Below, piece after piece: positions 1-5,374 of a stretch of 6,199 nucleotides of DNA (its first letter is position 1; each line of letters opens with the position of its first letter). Location: assembly GCA_023419995.1 (NCBI GenBank), contig JAEZXF010000037.1:1-6199 (forward strand), read 5' to 3'. Made by a program: the position numbers and the translations under genes. Under the pieces are notes generated by a model. It did not search any database. It was not told the origin of the DNA and saw only the letters and a list, made by a program, of their open reading frames with translations. The DNA comes from Pseudomonadota bacterium. Its GTDB lineage: Bacteria; Pseudomonadota; Alphaproteobacteria; Rhizobiales; Rhizobiaceae.

Positions 1-2
1 CG

Positions 3-353
3 GCGCTGGCGCGGTTCTATGCCAGCGTCGTGCGCCTGCGGAGCGCGGCGCTGGCCTCCGCCATGGACGGCGAAGGGCAGGAGATGCTGGACTTCGCGCG
101 CCAAGCCGCGGAAGCCGCAGGCGGGAACCTGCGCCAGGTCGAGTATATCCTGACCGCGGCGGTGTGGCAGGCCGTCGTCAATTCCGTGCCCCACCAGGCG
201 GTGCTGCCCGTGGCGCGGGAGGCGTTCGCCGCCTTCCGCCGGCGCCAGGGAGAGATGGCCGGCTACGACAGCGGCCAGGAGGCGGCGCGGCGCGAGCGGC
301 GGCGCTTCCTCGAAAGCTATCTCGACACGCTCTACGAGGCGGACGGGCGGTAG
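3..353 (+). CDS. Hypothetical protein, C-terminal part (5' end outside window)
   Basis: The reading frame is open from the left edge to a TAG at 351-353, giving 116 residues of what is probably a longer protein. I do not recognise the family. The visible part looks soluble and largely helical: it has no membrane segment and no cysteine, a middle part with VEYILTAAVWQAVV and a very basic stretch (AARRERRRF) about 20 residues from the end. The tail reads LESYLDTLYEADGR. A GTG at 30 could open a 107-residue protein, but nothing before it resembles a ribosome binding site and the frame continues upstream, so a truncated longer gene is more likely. It converges on the XRE-like gene across a 32-base gap with no clear terminator hairpin. 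The coding call rests on uninterrupted frame and plausible amino acid composition, since the GC-rich DNA also keeps shadow frames open. Confidence 0.6.
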   Translation, partial: ALARFYASVVRLRSAALASAMDGEGQEMLDFARQAAEAAGGNLRQVEYILTAAVWQAVVNSVPHQAVLPVAREAFAAFRRRQGEMAGYDSGQEAARRERRRFLESYLDTLYEADGR

Positions 354-385
354 TCGTGCGCGCCGCCCTGCCCCGCAGGAAACGC

Positions 386-688
386 CTACTGCTGCACGTC
401 GTCGAGGCCGACGGCACCGCCCTCGTTTTCCAGGGAAGCGATCCGTCTCGCCTCGGAGGCGGTGAATTTCAGCCGCACGCCCACGCCGCCGCCGTTCTCG
501 GGAATGAACACCACGCCCGCCGCCTCCAGCGCCGCGGCGATCGCTTCGATCGACGATGCGTCGGGCTTGTCAACCTTCCGCTCGAAATGCTCGATGACGG
601 TCGCGTCGATCTTCGACAGCTTCGCCAGCATCTCGCGGCTCAGTTCCGCCAGCGCGCGGCCGGCCCGGCATTGGGCTCCGGTGATCAT
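386..688 (-). CDS. Small XRE-like helix-turn-helix protein
   Basis: This 100-residue protein begins MITGAQCRAGRALAELSREM and resembles the compact Cro/C1-type (XRE) DNA-binding proteins common in rhizobia. Residues about 5-60 fit the five-helix HTH fold: an AQCRAGRALAELS first helix, a LAKLSKIDATVIEHFER turn and recognition helix, then SIEAIAAALEAAGVVF. The tail IPENGGGVGVRLKF (about 62-75) is a recurring signature of this small family, usually annotated only as an XRE regulator or HTH protein. A short acidic extension ends the protein. The start ATG at 688 has a good AGGGAG six bases upstream, and that site overlaps the stop codon of the EEP gene. The two are therefore probably one transcript with coupled translation. 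The target DNA is unknown. Family call is good; function beyond DNA binding is inference. Confidence 0.85.
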   Translation of the reverse strand: MITGAQCRAGRALAELSREMLAKLSKIDATVIEHFERKVDKPDASSIEAIAAALEAAGVVFIPENGGGVGVRLKFTASEARRIASLENEGGAVGLDDVQQ

Positions 689-694
689 GCGTTT

Positions 695-700
695 CTCCCT
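695..700 (-). promoter_or_regulatory. Ribosome binding site of the XRE-like gene, overlapping the EEP stop codon
   Basis: On the minus strand AGGGAG lies six bases before the ATG at 688. Its first two bases are the last two of the EEP stop codon (TAG, 701-699). Ribosomes finishing the upstream gene would be placed directly on this site, which supports coupled translation and fixes the XRE start. Confidence 0.7.
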
Positions 701-1562
701 ATGCTGCGACTTCCCGAGATTCCCCGTCTCCCGCGGCGTCCTTCGGCGTCCCGAGCCGGATCGAGGCCTTGATCGGCAGATGATCGGACGCGACGCGCGC
801 CAGCGGCGTGTCGTGCAGCTCCACGCCGCAGATCAGGTCGTGCGGCTTGCCCAGCACCCTGTCGAGCGCAAGCAGCGGAAAGCGCGAGGGAAAGCTGGGC
901 AGCGTCGCATGCAGCGGGCCGAAGTCGGGCGCGAGACCGCTCAGCGCCGAGCGCCTGCCGATCCGCCATTCGTTGAGGTCGCCCATCAGCAGCGTCGGGC
1001 GGCCGTCATGGGCCTCGGCCACCGAAAGCAGCGTCCCGATCTGCTTGGCGCGCGAGTTGCGCAGGAGGCCGAGATGGGCGGCGATGATGCGCAGCGGACC
1101 GGCCGCGAGCGTGAGGTCGATGACCACCGCGCCGCGCGGCTCGACGCCCGGCAGCGCCAGCTGGCGCGCCGAGGTGACGGTTCCCTCGCGAAAGAGGATG
1201 AGGTTTCCGTGCCAGCCGTGCTGGCCGTCCGGCCCGCTGACCGGCACCGGCACGAGGTGGCACTCGTGCGCCAGCCGGTCGAGGTCGAGCAGGCTCTCGC
1301 CCTCGCCGAAGCGGCCGCTCGCCTCCTGCAGGGCGACGATGTCGGCGTTCATCTCTCGGATGACGGAAATGGTCCTCGCCGGGTCGAAGCGGCGGTCGAA
1401 GCCGATGCCCTTGTGGACGTTGTAGGAGGCGATCAGCGTGTCGCCGCCGTCCGGCATGAAGGAGAGCGCCACGTCGGGCTTGAGGCCGCGCAGGAGCGCC
1501 GGGAAGCGGGAGGAAATCTTTCCTTCCGGCGCTTTCGCCGTGCGGCCTTTCCTGCGAAGCAT
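699..1562 (-). CDS. Endonuclease/exonuclease/phosphatase (EEP) family protein
   Basis: This 287-residue metal-dependent hydrolase belongs to the DNase I-like EEP fold, whose members cut nucleic acids, phospholipids or inositol phosphates. Numbered from the ATG at 1562, the canonical catalytic motifs appear in order: SYNVHKG with Asn48, ALQE with Glu80, IIAAHLG with His163, GDLNEW with Asp195 and Asn197, and ASDHLP with Asp260 and His261. The active site thus looks complete. No convincing signal peptide or membrane segment is seen; the N-terminus is basic (MLRRKGRTAK). The frame stays open to a TTG at 1595, but ATG 1562 is preferred because AGGAG lies eight bases before it and the TTG falls inside the likely -10 box. 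The XRE-like gene follows after 10 bases. The substrate cannot be told from sequence; relatives near phospholipase D-type genes exist, but none is visible here. Confidence 0.9.
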   Translation of the reverse strand: MLRRKGRTAKAPEGKISSRFPALLRGLKPDVALSFMPDGGDTLIASYNVHKGIGFDRRFDPARTISVIREMNADIVALQEASGRFGEGESLLDLDRLAHECHLVPVPVSGPDGQHGWHGNLILFREGTVTSARQLALPGVEPRGAVVIDLTLAAGPLRIIAAHLGLLRNSRAKQIGTLLSVAEAHDGRPTLLMGDLNEWRIGRRSALSGLAPDFGPLHATLPSFPSRFPLLALDRVLGKPHDLICGVELHDTPLARVASDHLPIKASIRLGTPKDAAGDGESREVAA

Positions 1563-1570
1563 GCGCCCGT

Positions 1571-1575
1571 CTCCT
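1571..1575 (-). promoter_or_regulatory. Ribosome binding site deciding the EEP start
   Basis: The minus strand reads AGGAG eight bases upstream of the ATG at 1562. No comparable site precedes the in-frame TTG at 1595, so this site sets the EEP start. Confidence 0.7.
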
Positions 1576-1580
1576 GGGAT

Positions 1581-1622
1581 GTTCCTTGGAACCAATATAG
1601 GGAACCGGACGGCTCATGCCAT
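1581..1622 (-). promoter_or_regulatory. Putative promoter and operator of the EEP-XRE unit
   Basis: On the minus strand a -35-like ATGGCA (1622-1617, 4/6 to TTGACA) and a -10-like TATATT (1599-1594, 5/6 to TATAAT) are 17 bases apart. Transcription would begin near 1587, giving a leader of about 25 bases. The -10 is bracketed by two direct copies of GGTTCC (1606-1601 and 1593-1588). The downstream copy is also one arm of the inverted repeat GTTCC-N2-GGAAC (1592-1581), which would cover the start point. This layout suggests a repressor site, but the binding protein is unknown. It does not fit the alphaproteobacterial LexA spacing (GTTC-N7-GTTC), because the GTTC cores here are nine bases apart. 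Confidence 0.45.
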
Positions 1623-1655
1623 GGCGCAGAAGCGAAAAGACGCCGTTCCGGACCG

Positions 1656-2102
1656 TCAGGCGGCCTCCGCATCGAGGCCGAGCAGAGAGCGGAGGCCGAG
1701 CTGGTTGTGGGTGGCGTCGGCCAGCGTGTACCGGCTGAGGACGGCGAGATAGGCTTCGAGCGCCTCGCCGAAGATGCCCTTGAGCCGGCAGATCGGCGAG
1801 ATCGAGCAGGAGCCGCCGCCGCCCTGCATGCATTCGACCAGCGAGAAGTCCTCCTCGGTCCAGCGCACCAGCTCGGCGAGGTTGATCTCGTGCGGCTCCT
1901 TGGCGAGGCGGATGCCGCCGGAGCGGCCGCGCATGGTCGAGATCACGCCGAGGCGGCGCAGGCGCAGCGCCACCTTGAGCAAGTGGTTGCGCGACAGCCG
2001 GTAGGCGTCGGCGACGTCGCTGACGGTGCATGTGCGGTCGGGCCGGCTCGCAAGGAAGATCAGCATGCGAAGCGCGTAGTCCGTGTGCTGCGTCATGCGC
2101 AT
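1656..2102 (-). CDS. Rrf2 family regulator, NsrR-type (Fe-S NO sensor), copy 1
   Basis: This 148-residue protein opens MRMTQHTDYALRMLIFLA, the hallmark start of Rrf2 winged-helix repressors. The recognition region has SRNHLLKVALRLRRLGVI (about 37-54), close to the SRNHMVKI wording of enteric NsrR, followed by the wing RGRSGGIRLAK (58-68). The iron-sulfur ligands expected of NsrR are present: Cys91, Cys99 and Cys105 in ECMQGGGGSCSISPICRLK, and Asp8. An extra Cys25 is not a usual ligand. Family members hold a [4Fe-4S] or [2Fe-2S] cluster, and NO damage to it releases repression. The frame is open to an ATG at 2210, but ATG 2102 is chosen because GGAG lies seven bases before it and family homology begins there. 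ATG 2096 is a second possibility. It lies divergent from the tad pair. RirA or another Rrf2 subgroup is possible; NsrR-like fits best. Confidence 0.85.
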   Translation of the reverse strand: MRMTQHTDYALRMLIFLASRPDRTCTVSDVADAYRLSRNHLLKVALRLRRLGVISTMRGRSGGIRLAKEPHEINLAELVRWTEEDFSLVECMQGGGGSCSISPICRLKGIFGEALEAYLAVLSRYTLADATHNQLGLRSLLGLDAEAA

Positions 2103-2109
2103 TTTTCGT

Positions 2110-2113
2110 CTCC
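2110..2113 (-). promoter_or_regulatory. Ribosome binding site deciding the Rrf2 copy 1 start
   Basis: GGAG on the minus strand stands seven bases before the ATG at 2102. This excludes the 36-residue longer reading from 2210, which has no family resemblance. Confidence 0.6.
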
Positions 2114-2188
2114 GGATGGGGCTGGGGGACAGGCCGGATGCCGCATGGTGGTCAGGCTGGATACCATCTGACTCCACCGAGCGCATCT

Positions 2189-2204
2189 GAAATTCATGAT
2201 TTTC
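2189..2204. promoter_or_regulatory. AT-rich palindrome between Rrf2 copy 1 and tadE (candidate operator)
   Basis: GAAATTCATGATTTTC reads almost the same on both strands: 14 of 16 positions are symmetric, the exceptions being positions 5 and 12. It stands out in an otherwise GC-rich gap of 208 bases. It lies about 87 bases before the start of the regulator and 107 before tadE, so it could serve either gene. Its form suits a dimeric repressor such as an Rrf2 protein, but it does not share the half-site of the operators at 5312-5362. The binding factor is unknown. Confidence 0.4.
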
Positions 2205-2248
2205 GATCACGCGGGCGCGCCTATGTCGCGGCCCGCCGACACGCAGAC

Positions 2249-2276
2249 ACTATCTTTGGTTGTATTCGCAACTCAA
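2249..2276 (-). promoter_or_regulatory. Possible promoter of Rrf2 copy 1
   Basis: On the minus strand TTGAGT (2276-2271, 4/6 to the -35 consensus) is followed after 16 bases by GATAGT (2254-2249, 4/6 to the -10). Transcription would begin near 2242 and run through the palindrome at 2189-2204 before the gene, leaving a leader of about 140 bases. The match is weak and alternatives cannot be excluded. Confidence 0.25.
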
Positions 2277-2278
2277 AG
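2254..2278. repeat. Interrupted inverted repeat upstream of tadE
   Basis: The arm CTTTGGTTG (2254-2262) pairs with CAAC-T-CAAAG (2269-2278), giving nine base pairs with one bulged T and a six-base loop. It ends 32 bases before the tadE ATG. In RNA it could fold as a small hairpin in the leader; in DNA it could be a protein site. There is no run of T after it, so it is not a typical intrinsic terminator. Confidence 0.35.
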
Positions 2279-2310
2279 TTTCATCATTCGGTTCTGCTTC
2301 GATACCCGGC

Positions 2311-2754
2311 ATGATGAGACAGCTCCCCCCTTCTCCCCTCCGCATGATCGCAACCCAGGCCTCGGGCTCGACGGCCGTCGAGTTCGCGATCCTCGCCCCG
2401 GTCTATCTCCTGCTGATGCTGGGGATGACCGCCTACGGCATCTATCTCGGCGCCGCGCATTCCGTGCAGCAGCTTTCGGCCGACGCGGCGCGCACCGCCG
2501 TCGCCGGCCTCGACGCGCAGGAGCGGCAGGCGCTTGCCCGGCGCTTCATCGACGGCAACGCCGACGCCTATCTCTTCATCGACCGGACGAGGCTCGCCGT
2601 CGAGGTCGGCGACAAGGCGGACGACGCGAGCCAGTTCGACGTCGTTCTCGCCTACGACGCGAGCCGGCTGCCCATCTGGAGCCTGTGGCACGCGCTGCCG
2701 ATGCCCGACCGGACAATCCGCCGCCGCGCGACAATCAGGATGGGCGGCATCTGA
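2311..2754 (+). CDS. TadE-like pseudopilin / pilus assembly protein
   Basis: This 147-residue protein has the layout of TadE-family minor pseudopilins of the Flp/Tad pilus system: a short basic leader, the processing motif G-STAV-EF (Gly19, Glu24 at +5, Phe25 at +6) and a hydrophobic helix at about 25-48 (FAILAPVYLLLMLGMTAYGIYLG). A small periplasmic domain follows, containing FDVVLAYDASRLPIW. In the known systems a prepilin peptidase (TadV/CpaA) cuts after the Gly, and TadE takes part in pilus assembly. The start is uncertain. The frame is open to a TTG at 2260, and ATGs occur at 2311, 2314 and 2344, none with a purine-rich binding site. ATG 2311 gives a leader of normal length and charge. 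Its TGA overlaps the ATG of the next gene by one base (TGATG), so the two are translationally coupled. It has no cysteine. Confidence 0.85.
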   Translation: MMRQLPPSPLRMIATQASGSTAVEFAILAPVYLLLMLGMTAYGIYLGAAHSVQQLSADAARTAVAGLDAQERQALARRFIDGNADAYLFIDRTRLAVEVGDKADDASQFDVVLAYDASRLPIWSLWHALPMPDRTIRRRATIRMGGI

Positions 2755-4520
2755 TGCGCGCCCTCTCCGCACTGGCAAGCCTCCTGCGGCGCGCGCGCCA
2801 CGACCGGCGCGGCCAGTTCGCCATGGCGAGCGCGATCATGATGCCGGTGGCGATCGTGCTCGCCGCGGTCGCCGTCGACACCGGCTCGCTCTATCTCGAA
2901 AAACGCCGCGCCCAGTCGCTGGCCGACATCGCCGCGATCACGGCCGCCGCCAACCTCCGCGCCCCGGAGGAGGCCGTGCGCGCCGCCTTCGCGGACAACG
3001 GCATCCACGGCGCGGCAATCGGCACCGTCGGCAAGGATCGCCGCGTCACGTGGCAGGCGGGCGCGGCGGCTGCAGAGGCAAGGGACAAGGTCATCCTCGC
3101 CCTCGGCGACTATGCCGGCTCGCCGGAGACCGATCCCGGCGACAGGTTCACCCTCGGCACGGACCCCGGCAGGATCAATGCCGTCAGGGTCACCTACAGC
3201 ACCATCGGGCAGCGCCACTTCGGCGCGGCGCTGATCCCGCCGCCGACGATCACCGTGGATGGAACCGCAGCGATCGCCCGCAACGCTGCCTTCTCCATCG
3301 GCTCGCGGCTCCTCGGGCTCGACGACGGCATCGCCAACGCGCTGCTGTCGGGGCTGACCGGCTCCCGCGTCTCGCTGTCGGTGATGGACTACAACGCCCT
3401 CGTCGGCGCCGAGGTGACGCTGCTGTCCCTCCTCGACGCGCTGGCGGCCGAACTCGACCTCACCGCGGCCAGCTACAGCGAGGTGCTCGACGCCGACGTC
3501 ACCATCGGCAAGCTCGCCAGGGCCATCGCCCGCATCGACGGCATCGGCCCGAAGGCCGAGGCGGCCGCGAGGAAACTCGCCCTGCAGGTGGGCGGTGCGA
3601 AGCAGGCATCCTTCCCCCTGTCGCGGCTGATCGGCCTCGACGAGCGGGCGACGCGGGCAACGATCTCCCAGGTCGGCGCCGAGGTCGCCATGATGGAGCT
3701 CCTGACGATGGGAGCGGTGGTTGCCGGCAGGGGCAGGCAGGTGGCGCTCGACCTCGGCGCGGCCCTGCCCGGGCTGCTCGCGGTATCCGTCGACCTCGCC
3801 ATCGGCGAGCCGCCGCAGCAGTCGCCATGGTTCGCCGTCGGCGGCACCGGCGACGTGGTGCGGACCGCGCAGACGCGCCTCAGGGTGGTGGCGGAGATCG
3901 GCAACGACGCCAGGCTCGCCGGCCTCCTCGGCGCGCGCCTGCGCATCCCGCTCTATCTCGAGCTCGCCCATGCCGAGGCGCGGCTGAAGGACATCTCCTG
4001 CCCGACGGGAAGGCCCGACAGCCTCCGGGTGAAGGTGGCGGCGCGGCCGGGCATCGCCAATCTCTATCTGGCTGAGGTCGACCCGAAGAGGATCGCCGGC
4101 TTCGCCAGCCCCGCGCCGCGATCCGCCGCCCGCCTCGTCCAGCTTCCGCCGGTCGGCGTCACCGGGCAGGCCCAGGCCGAGATCGCCGCCGTCGCCTCCC
4201 GGGACCTGACCTTCACCGCCGACGACATCGCCGGGGACAAGGTCCGGCAGGTATCGACCGACACGGTCCTCACCTCGCTGACCGCATCGCTTTTCTCCAG
4301 CCTGTCGCTCGAGGTGAAGGTCGAGCTCGGCGTGCTCGGCATTCCGCTCGTCGCCCTGCCGCCGGATGCCACCGGCCTTCTCGGCCAGACGGTCGGAGCG
4401 GCAGCGCCCGCCCTCGACGCGGTGCTGAACGAGCTGCTGAAGCTGCTCGGCCTGTCGCTCGGGCAGGCGGACGTCCGTGTCCACGGCGCGACCTGCGGCC
4501 GCGCCGTGCTGGTCCAGTGA
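2754..4520 (+). CDS. TadG-like pilus assembly protein
   Basis: This 588-residue protein matches the rhizobial TadG-like family (TadG N-terminal plus DUF2134-type region). A basic N-terminus (RRARHDRRG) precedes one membrane helix at about 22-43 (FAMASAIMMPVAIVLAAVAV). Then comes the conserved VDTGSLYLEKRRAQSLADIAAITAA block (41-65) that marks TadG N-termini. The remainder, presumably periplasmic, has GRINAVRVTY and TITVDGTAAIARNAAFSIGSR in the first third and a long region rich in Leu, Ala and Val after that. The tail LGQADVRVHGATCGRAVLVQ closes the protein. No von Willebrand A metal motif (DxSxS) is visible, so it is the shorter, VWA-less type. The pseudopilin Glu at +5 is missing, as expected if TadG is not processed. 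The only cysteines are Cys416 and Cys581, which could form one disulfide. The ATG overlaps the tadE stop. Other tad genes are not in the window. Confidence 0.88.
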   Translation: MRALSALASLLRRARHDRRGQFAMASAIMMPVAIVLAAVAVDTGSLYLEKRRAQSLADIAAITAAANLRAPEEAVRAAFADNGIHGAAIGTVGKDRRVTWQAGAAAAEARDKVILALGDYAGSPETDPGDRFTLGTDPGRINAVRVTYSTIGQRHFGAALIPPPTITVDGTAAIARNAAFSIGSRLLGLDDGIANALLSGLTGSRVSLSVMDYNALVGAEVTLLSLLDALAAELDLTAASYSEVLDADVTIGKLARAIARIDGIGPKAEAAARKLALQVGGAKQASFPLSRLIGLDERATRATISQVGAEVAMMELLTMGAVVAGRGRQVALDLGAALPGLLAVSVDLAIGEPPQQSPWFAVGGTGDVVRTAQTRLRVVAEIGNDARLAGLLGARLRIPLYLELAHAEARLKDISCPTGRPDSLRVKVAARPGIANLYLAEVDPKRIAGFASPAPRSAARLVQLPPVGVTGQAQAEIAAVASRDLTFTADDIAGDKVRQVSTDTVLTSLTASLFSSLSLEVKVELGVLGIPLVALPPDATGLLGQTVGAAAPALDAVLNELLKLLGLSLGQADVRVHGATCGRAVLVQ

Positions 4521-4538
4521 ACGGCGATGGGCAGGGCG
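4521..4538. other. Convergent junction without visible terminator
   Basis: Only 18 bases separate the stop codons of the TadG-like gene (+) and the RIC gene (-). I see no hairpin followed by T residues in either direction, so the two transcripts probably overlap at their 3' ends. Confidence 0.5.
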
Positions 4539-5231
4539 TCAGGCCGAAGCGCGTTCCACCGCGGCGAAGCGCGGGAAGAGCACGTTGTTCTCCAGATGGA
4601 TGTGCTCCATCAGGTCCTCGACGAGCTGCGCGGTGCCGATATAGAGCGCCTGCCACGAGCGGCACGCGCCCTCCGGCGGCGAGAAGCCGTCGGTCATGGT
4701 GTCGAGCAGCTCCACGAACTGGCCCTGCCCGTCATGCTCGGCCCGCAGATCGGCGATCGAGCCGTCGAGCGGCCCGCCGCTTCCTGCTCGCATCGCCGGG
4801 AAGAGCTCGGCCTCCTCCTTCTGCATGTGCGTCTCCAGGTCGGCGGCCATGCGGCGCAGCGCCTCGGAGAGCCCCGCCGGCACGCGCGGATGGTCGCGGT
4901 GCACGGCCTCGACCTTGCGCGACAGGACGATCAGCTCCGGCAGGGCGCGCCGGTGCGCCTCGTGATAGCAGCTCTGGATGTGGTCGATCAGGTCGCCGCT
5001 GTCCATGGCGGAAGGCGCATCGACCGCCCCGGCCATGATGTCGGCCAGCGCCCGCTCCAGCTCGACCTGGTCGACGCCGCGCCGCTCGGCCGCCGCCGCC
5101 AGGTCGAGGTCGCCGTTGCAGCAGAAGTCGATCTTGAACCTGCGGAATACGGCCGTCGCGCCCGGCAGGCTGGCCGCGATGTCCCCGACCGTGCGCTGCC
5201 GCAATGCCGCGCCCTGATTGTCCCCGTTCAT
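4539..5231 (-). CDS. ytfE: Iron-sulfur cluster repair di-iron protein (RIC; YtfE/ScdA/DnrN family)
   Basis: This 230-residue cytoplasmic protein has both RIC domains. The N-terminal ScdA_N domain (about 12-50) has TVGDIAASLPGATAVFRRFKIDFCCNG, with the paired Cys37-Cys38. The C-terminal hemerythrin-like domain carries a full set of di-iron ligands: His84, His135, Glu139, His166, His210 and Glu214. Their spacing equals E. coli YtfE (84, 129, 133, 160, 204, 208) plus a six-residue insertion after the first. In known bacteria RIC proteins restore Fe-S clusters damaged by NO or oxidants and are repressed by NsrR. The frame runs open to 5363, but homology begins near the ATG at 5231, where GGAG lies seven bases upstream. 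ATG 5237 is too close to that site. It is divergent from nsrR and shares its control region, which fits NO-induced derepression. Family call is near certain. Confidence 0.96.
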   Translation of the reverse strand: MNGDNQGAALRQRTVGDIAASLPGATAVFRRFKIDFCCNGDLDLAAAAERRGVDQVELERALADIMAGAVDAPSAMDSGDLIDHIQSCYHEAHRRALPELIVLSRKVEAVHRDHPRVPAGLSEALRRMAADLETHMQKEEAELFPAMRAGSGGPLDGSIADLRAEHDGQGQFVELLDTMTDGFSPPEGACRSWQALYIGTAQLVEDLMEHIHLENNVLFPRFAAVERASA

Positions 5232-5238
5232 GCCCATG

Positions 5239-5242
5239 CTCC
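5239..5242 (-). promoter_or_regulatory. Ribosome binding site deciding the RIC start
   Basis: GGAG on the minus strand is seven bases before ATG 5231 but only one base before ATG 5237, so 5231 is the better start. Confidence 0.6.
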
Positions 5243-5283
5243 ATCTCACTGATTTTCCGGAGGAACCATGGCGCGGCGTCACG

Positions 5284-5312
5284 TTGACGGCAGGCCCGGT
5301 TCGTTCAATACT
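5284..5312 (+). promoter_or_regulatory. Putative promoter of nsrR
   Basis: TTGACG (5284-5289, 5/6 to the -35 consensus) and AATACT (5307-5312, 4/6 to the -10) are separated by exactly 17 bases. Transcription would begin near 5318-5320, inside the palindrome at 5312-5328, leaving a leader of about 58 bases before the ATG. A dimer bound there would block initiation, which fits autorepression. Confidence 0.5.
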
Positions 5313-5328
5313 GGTATTTAATATGCCA
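5312..5328. promoter_or_regulatory. Candidate NsrR operator, copy 1
   Basis: TGGTATTTAATATGCCA is an imperfect palindrome (half-sites TGGTATTT and TGGCATAT, six of eight matching) in an AT-rich island. It overlaps the predicted start point of nsrR on the + strand and lies directly next to the predicted -10 of the RIC gene on the other strand. Position and symmetry suit an Rrf2 dimer; that NsrR is the binder is inference from the neighbouring gene. Confidence 0.55.
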
Positions 5329-5357
5329 TTTTTAAGCGCAATAATAGGTACTGTAAA
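5329..5357 (-). promoter_or_regulatory. Putative promoter of the RIC gene
   Basis: On the minus strand TTTACA (5357-5352, 5/6) and TAAAAA (5334-5329, 4/6) are 17 bases apart. The -35 lies within operator copy 2 and the predicted start point within copy 1, so both palindromes would control this promoter. The leader would be about 90 bases. Confidence 0.4.
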
Positions 5358-5362
5358 TGCCA
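5346..5362. promoter_or_regulatory. Candidate NsrR operator, copy 2
   Basis: AGGTACTGTAAATGCCA matches copy 1 at 12 of 17 positions, including GGTA on the left and ATGCCA on the right. Its internal symmetry is weaker (four of eight). It begins 34 bases after copy 1, roughly three helical turns, so two dimers could bind on nearly the same face. It lies only 14 bases before the nsrR start codon. Confidence 0.45.
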
Positions 5363-5365
5363 ATT

Positions 5366-5374
5366 AAGGAGAGG
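5366..5374 (+). promoter_or_regulatory. Ribosome binding site of nsrR
   Basis: AAGGAGAGG precedes the ATG at 5377, with AGGAG five bases from it. This is the strongest binding site of the window and fixes the nsrR start. Confidence 0.7.

Noticed and set aside
1588..1606. LexA (SOS) box upstream of the EEP gene
   Set aside because: The alphaproteobacterial site is GTTC-N7-GTTC; here the GTTC cores are nine bases apart.
1006..2031. 341-codon minus-strand frame over the EEP and Rrf2 genes
   Set aside because: The alternative frame carries the recognisable EEP and Rrf2 motifs; this one is Arg/Pro-rich with none.
462..2171. 569-codon open frame on the + strand over the XRE, EEP and Rrf2 genes
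   Set aside because: It runs antisense to three recognised minus-strand genes and has low-complexity Arg/Ala/Gly-rich content, so it is a compositional shadow.
2188..2209. RirA-type iron-responsive box (TGA-N9-TCA) before Rrf2 copy 1
   Set aside because: TGA and TCA occur, but the nearest pairing has seven bases between them, not nine.
2103..2210. 36-residue N-terminal extension of Rrf2 copy 1 (start at 2210)
   Set aside because: Rrf2 proteins begin at MR-T--TDYA; the extension has no family match and would cross the palindrome, and a good binding site precedes 2102.
2534..4075. 513-codon + strand frame overlapping tadE and tadG
   Set aside because: It is a frame-shifted shadow of the TadE/TadG pair, extremely rich in Arg, Pro and Gly, with no motif.
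2652..4484. 610-codon open frame on the minus strand opposite the TadG-like gene
   Set aside because: Its sequence is full of Arg, Gly, Asp and His with no family resemblance, and it lies opposite a clearly recognised protein. GC-rich codon use keeps such antisense frames open.
5232..5363. 44-residue N-terminal extension of the RIC protein (start at 5363)
   Set aside because: It would run through the twin operators and predicted promoters; homology and the GGAG site place the start at 5231.
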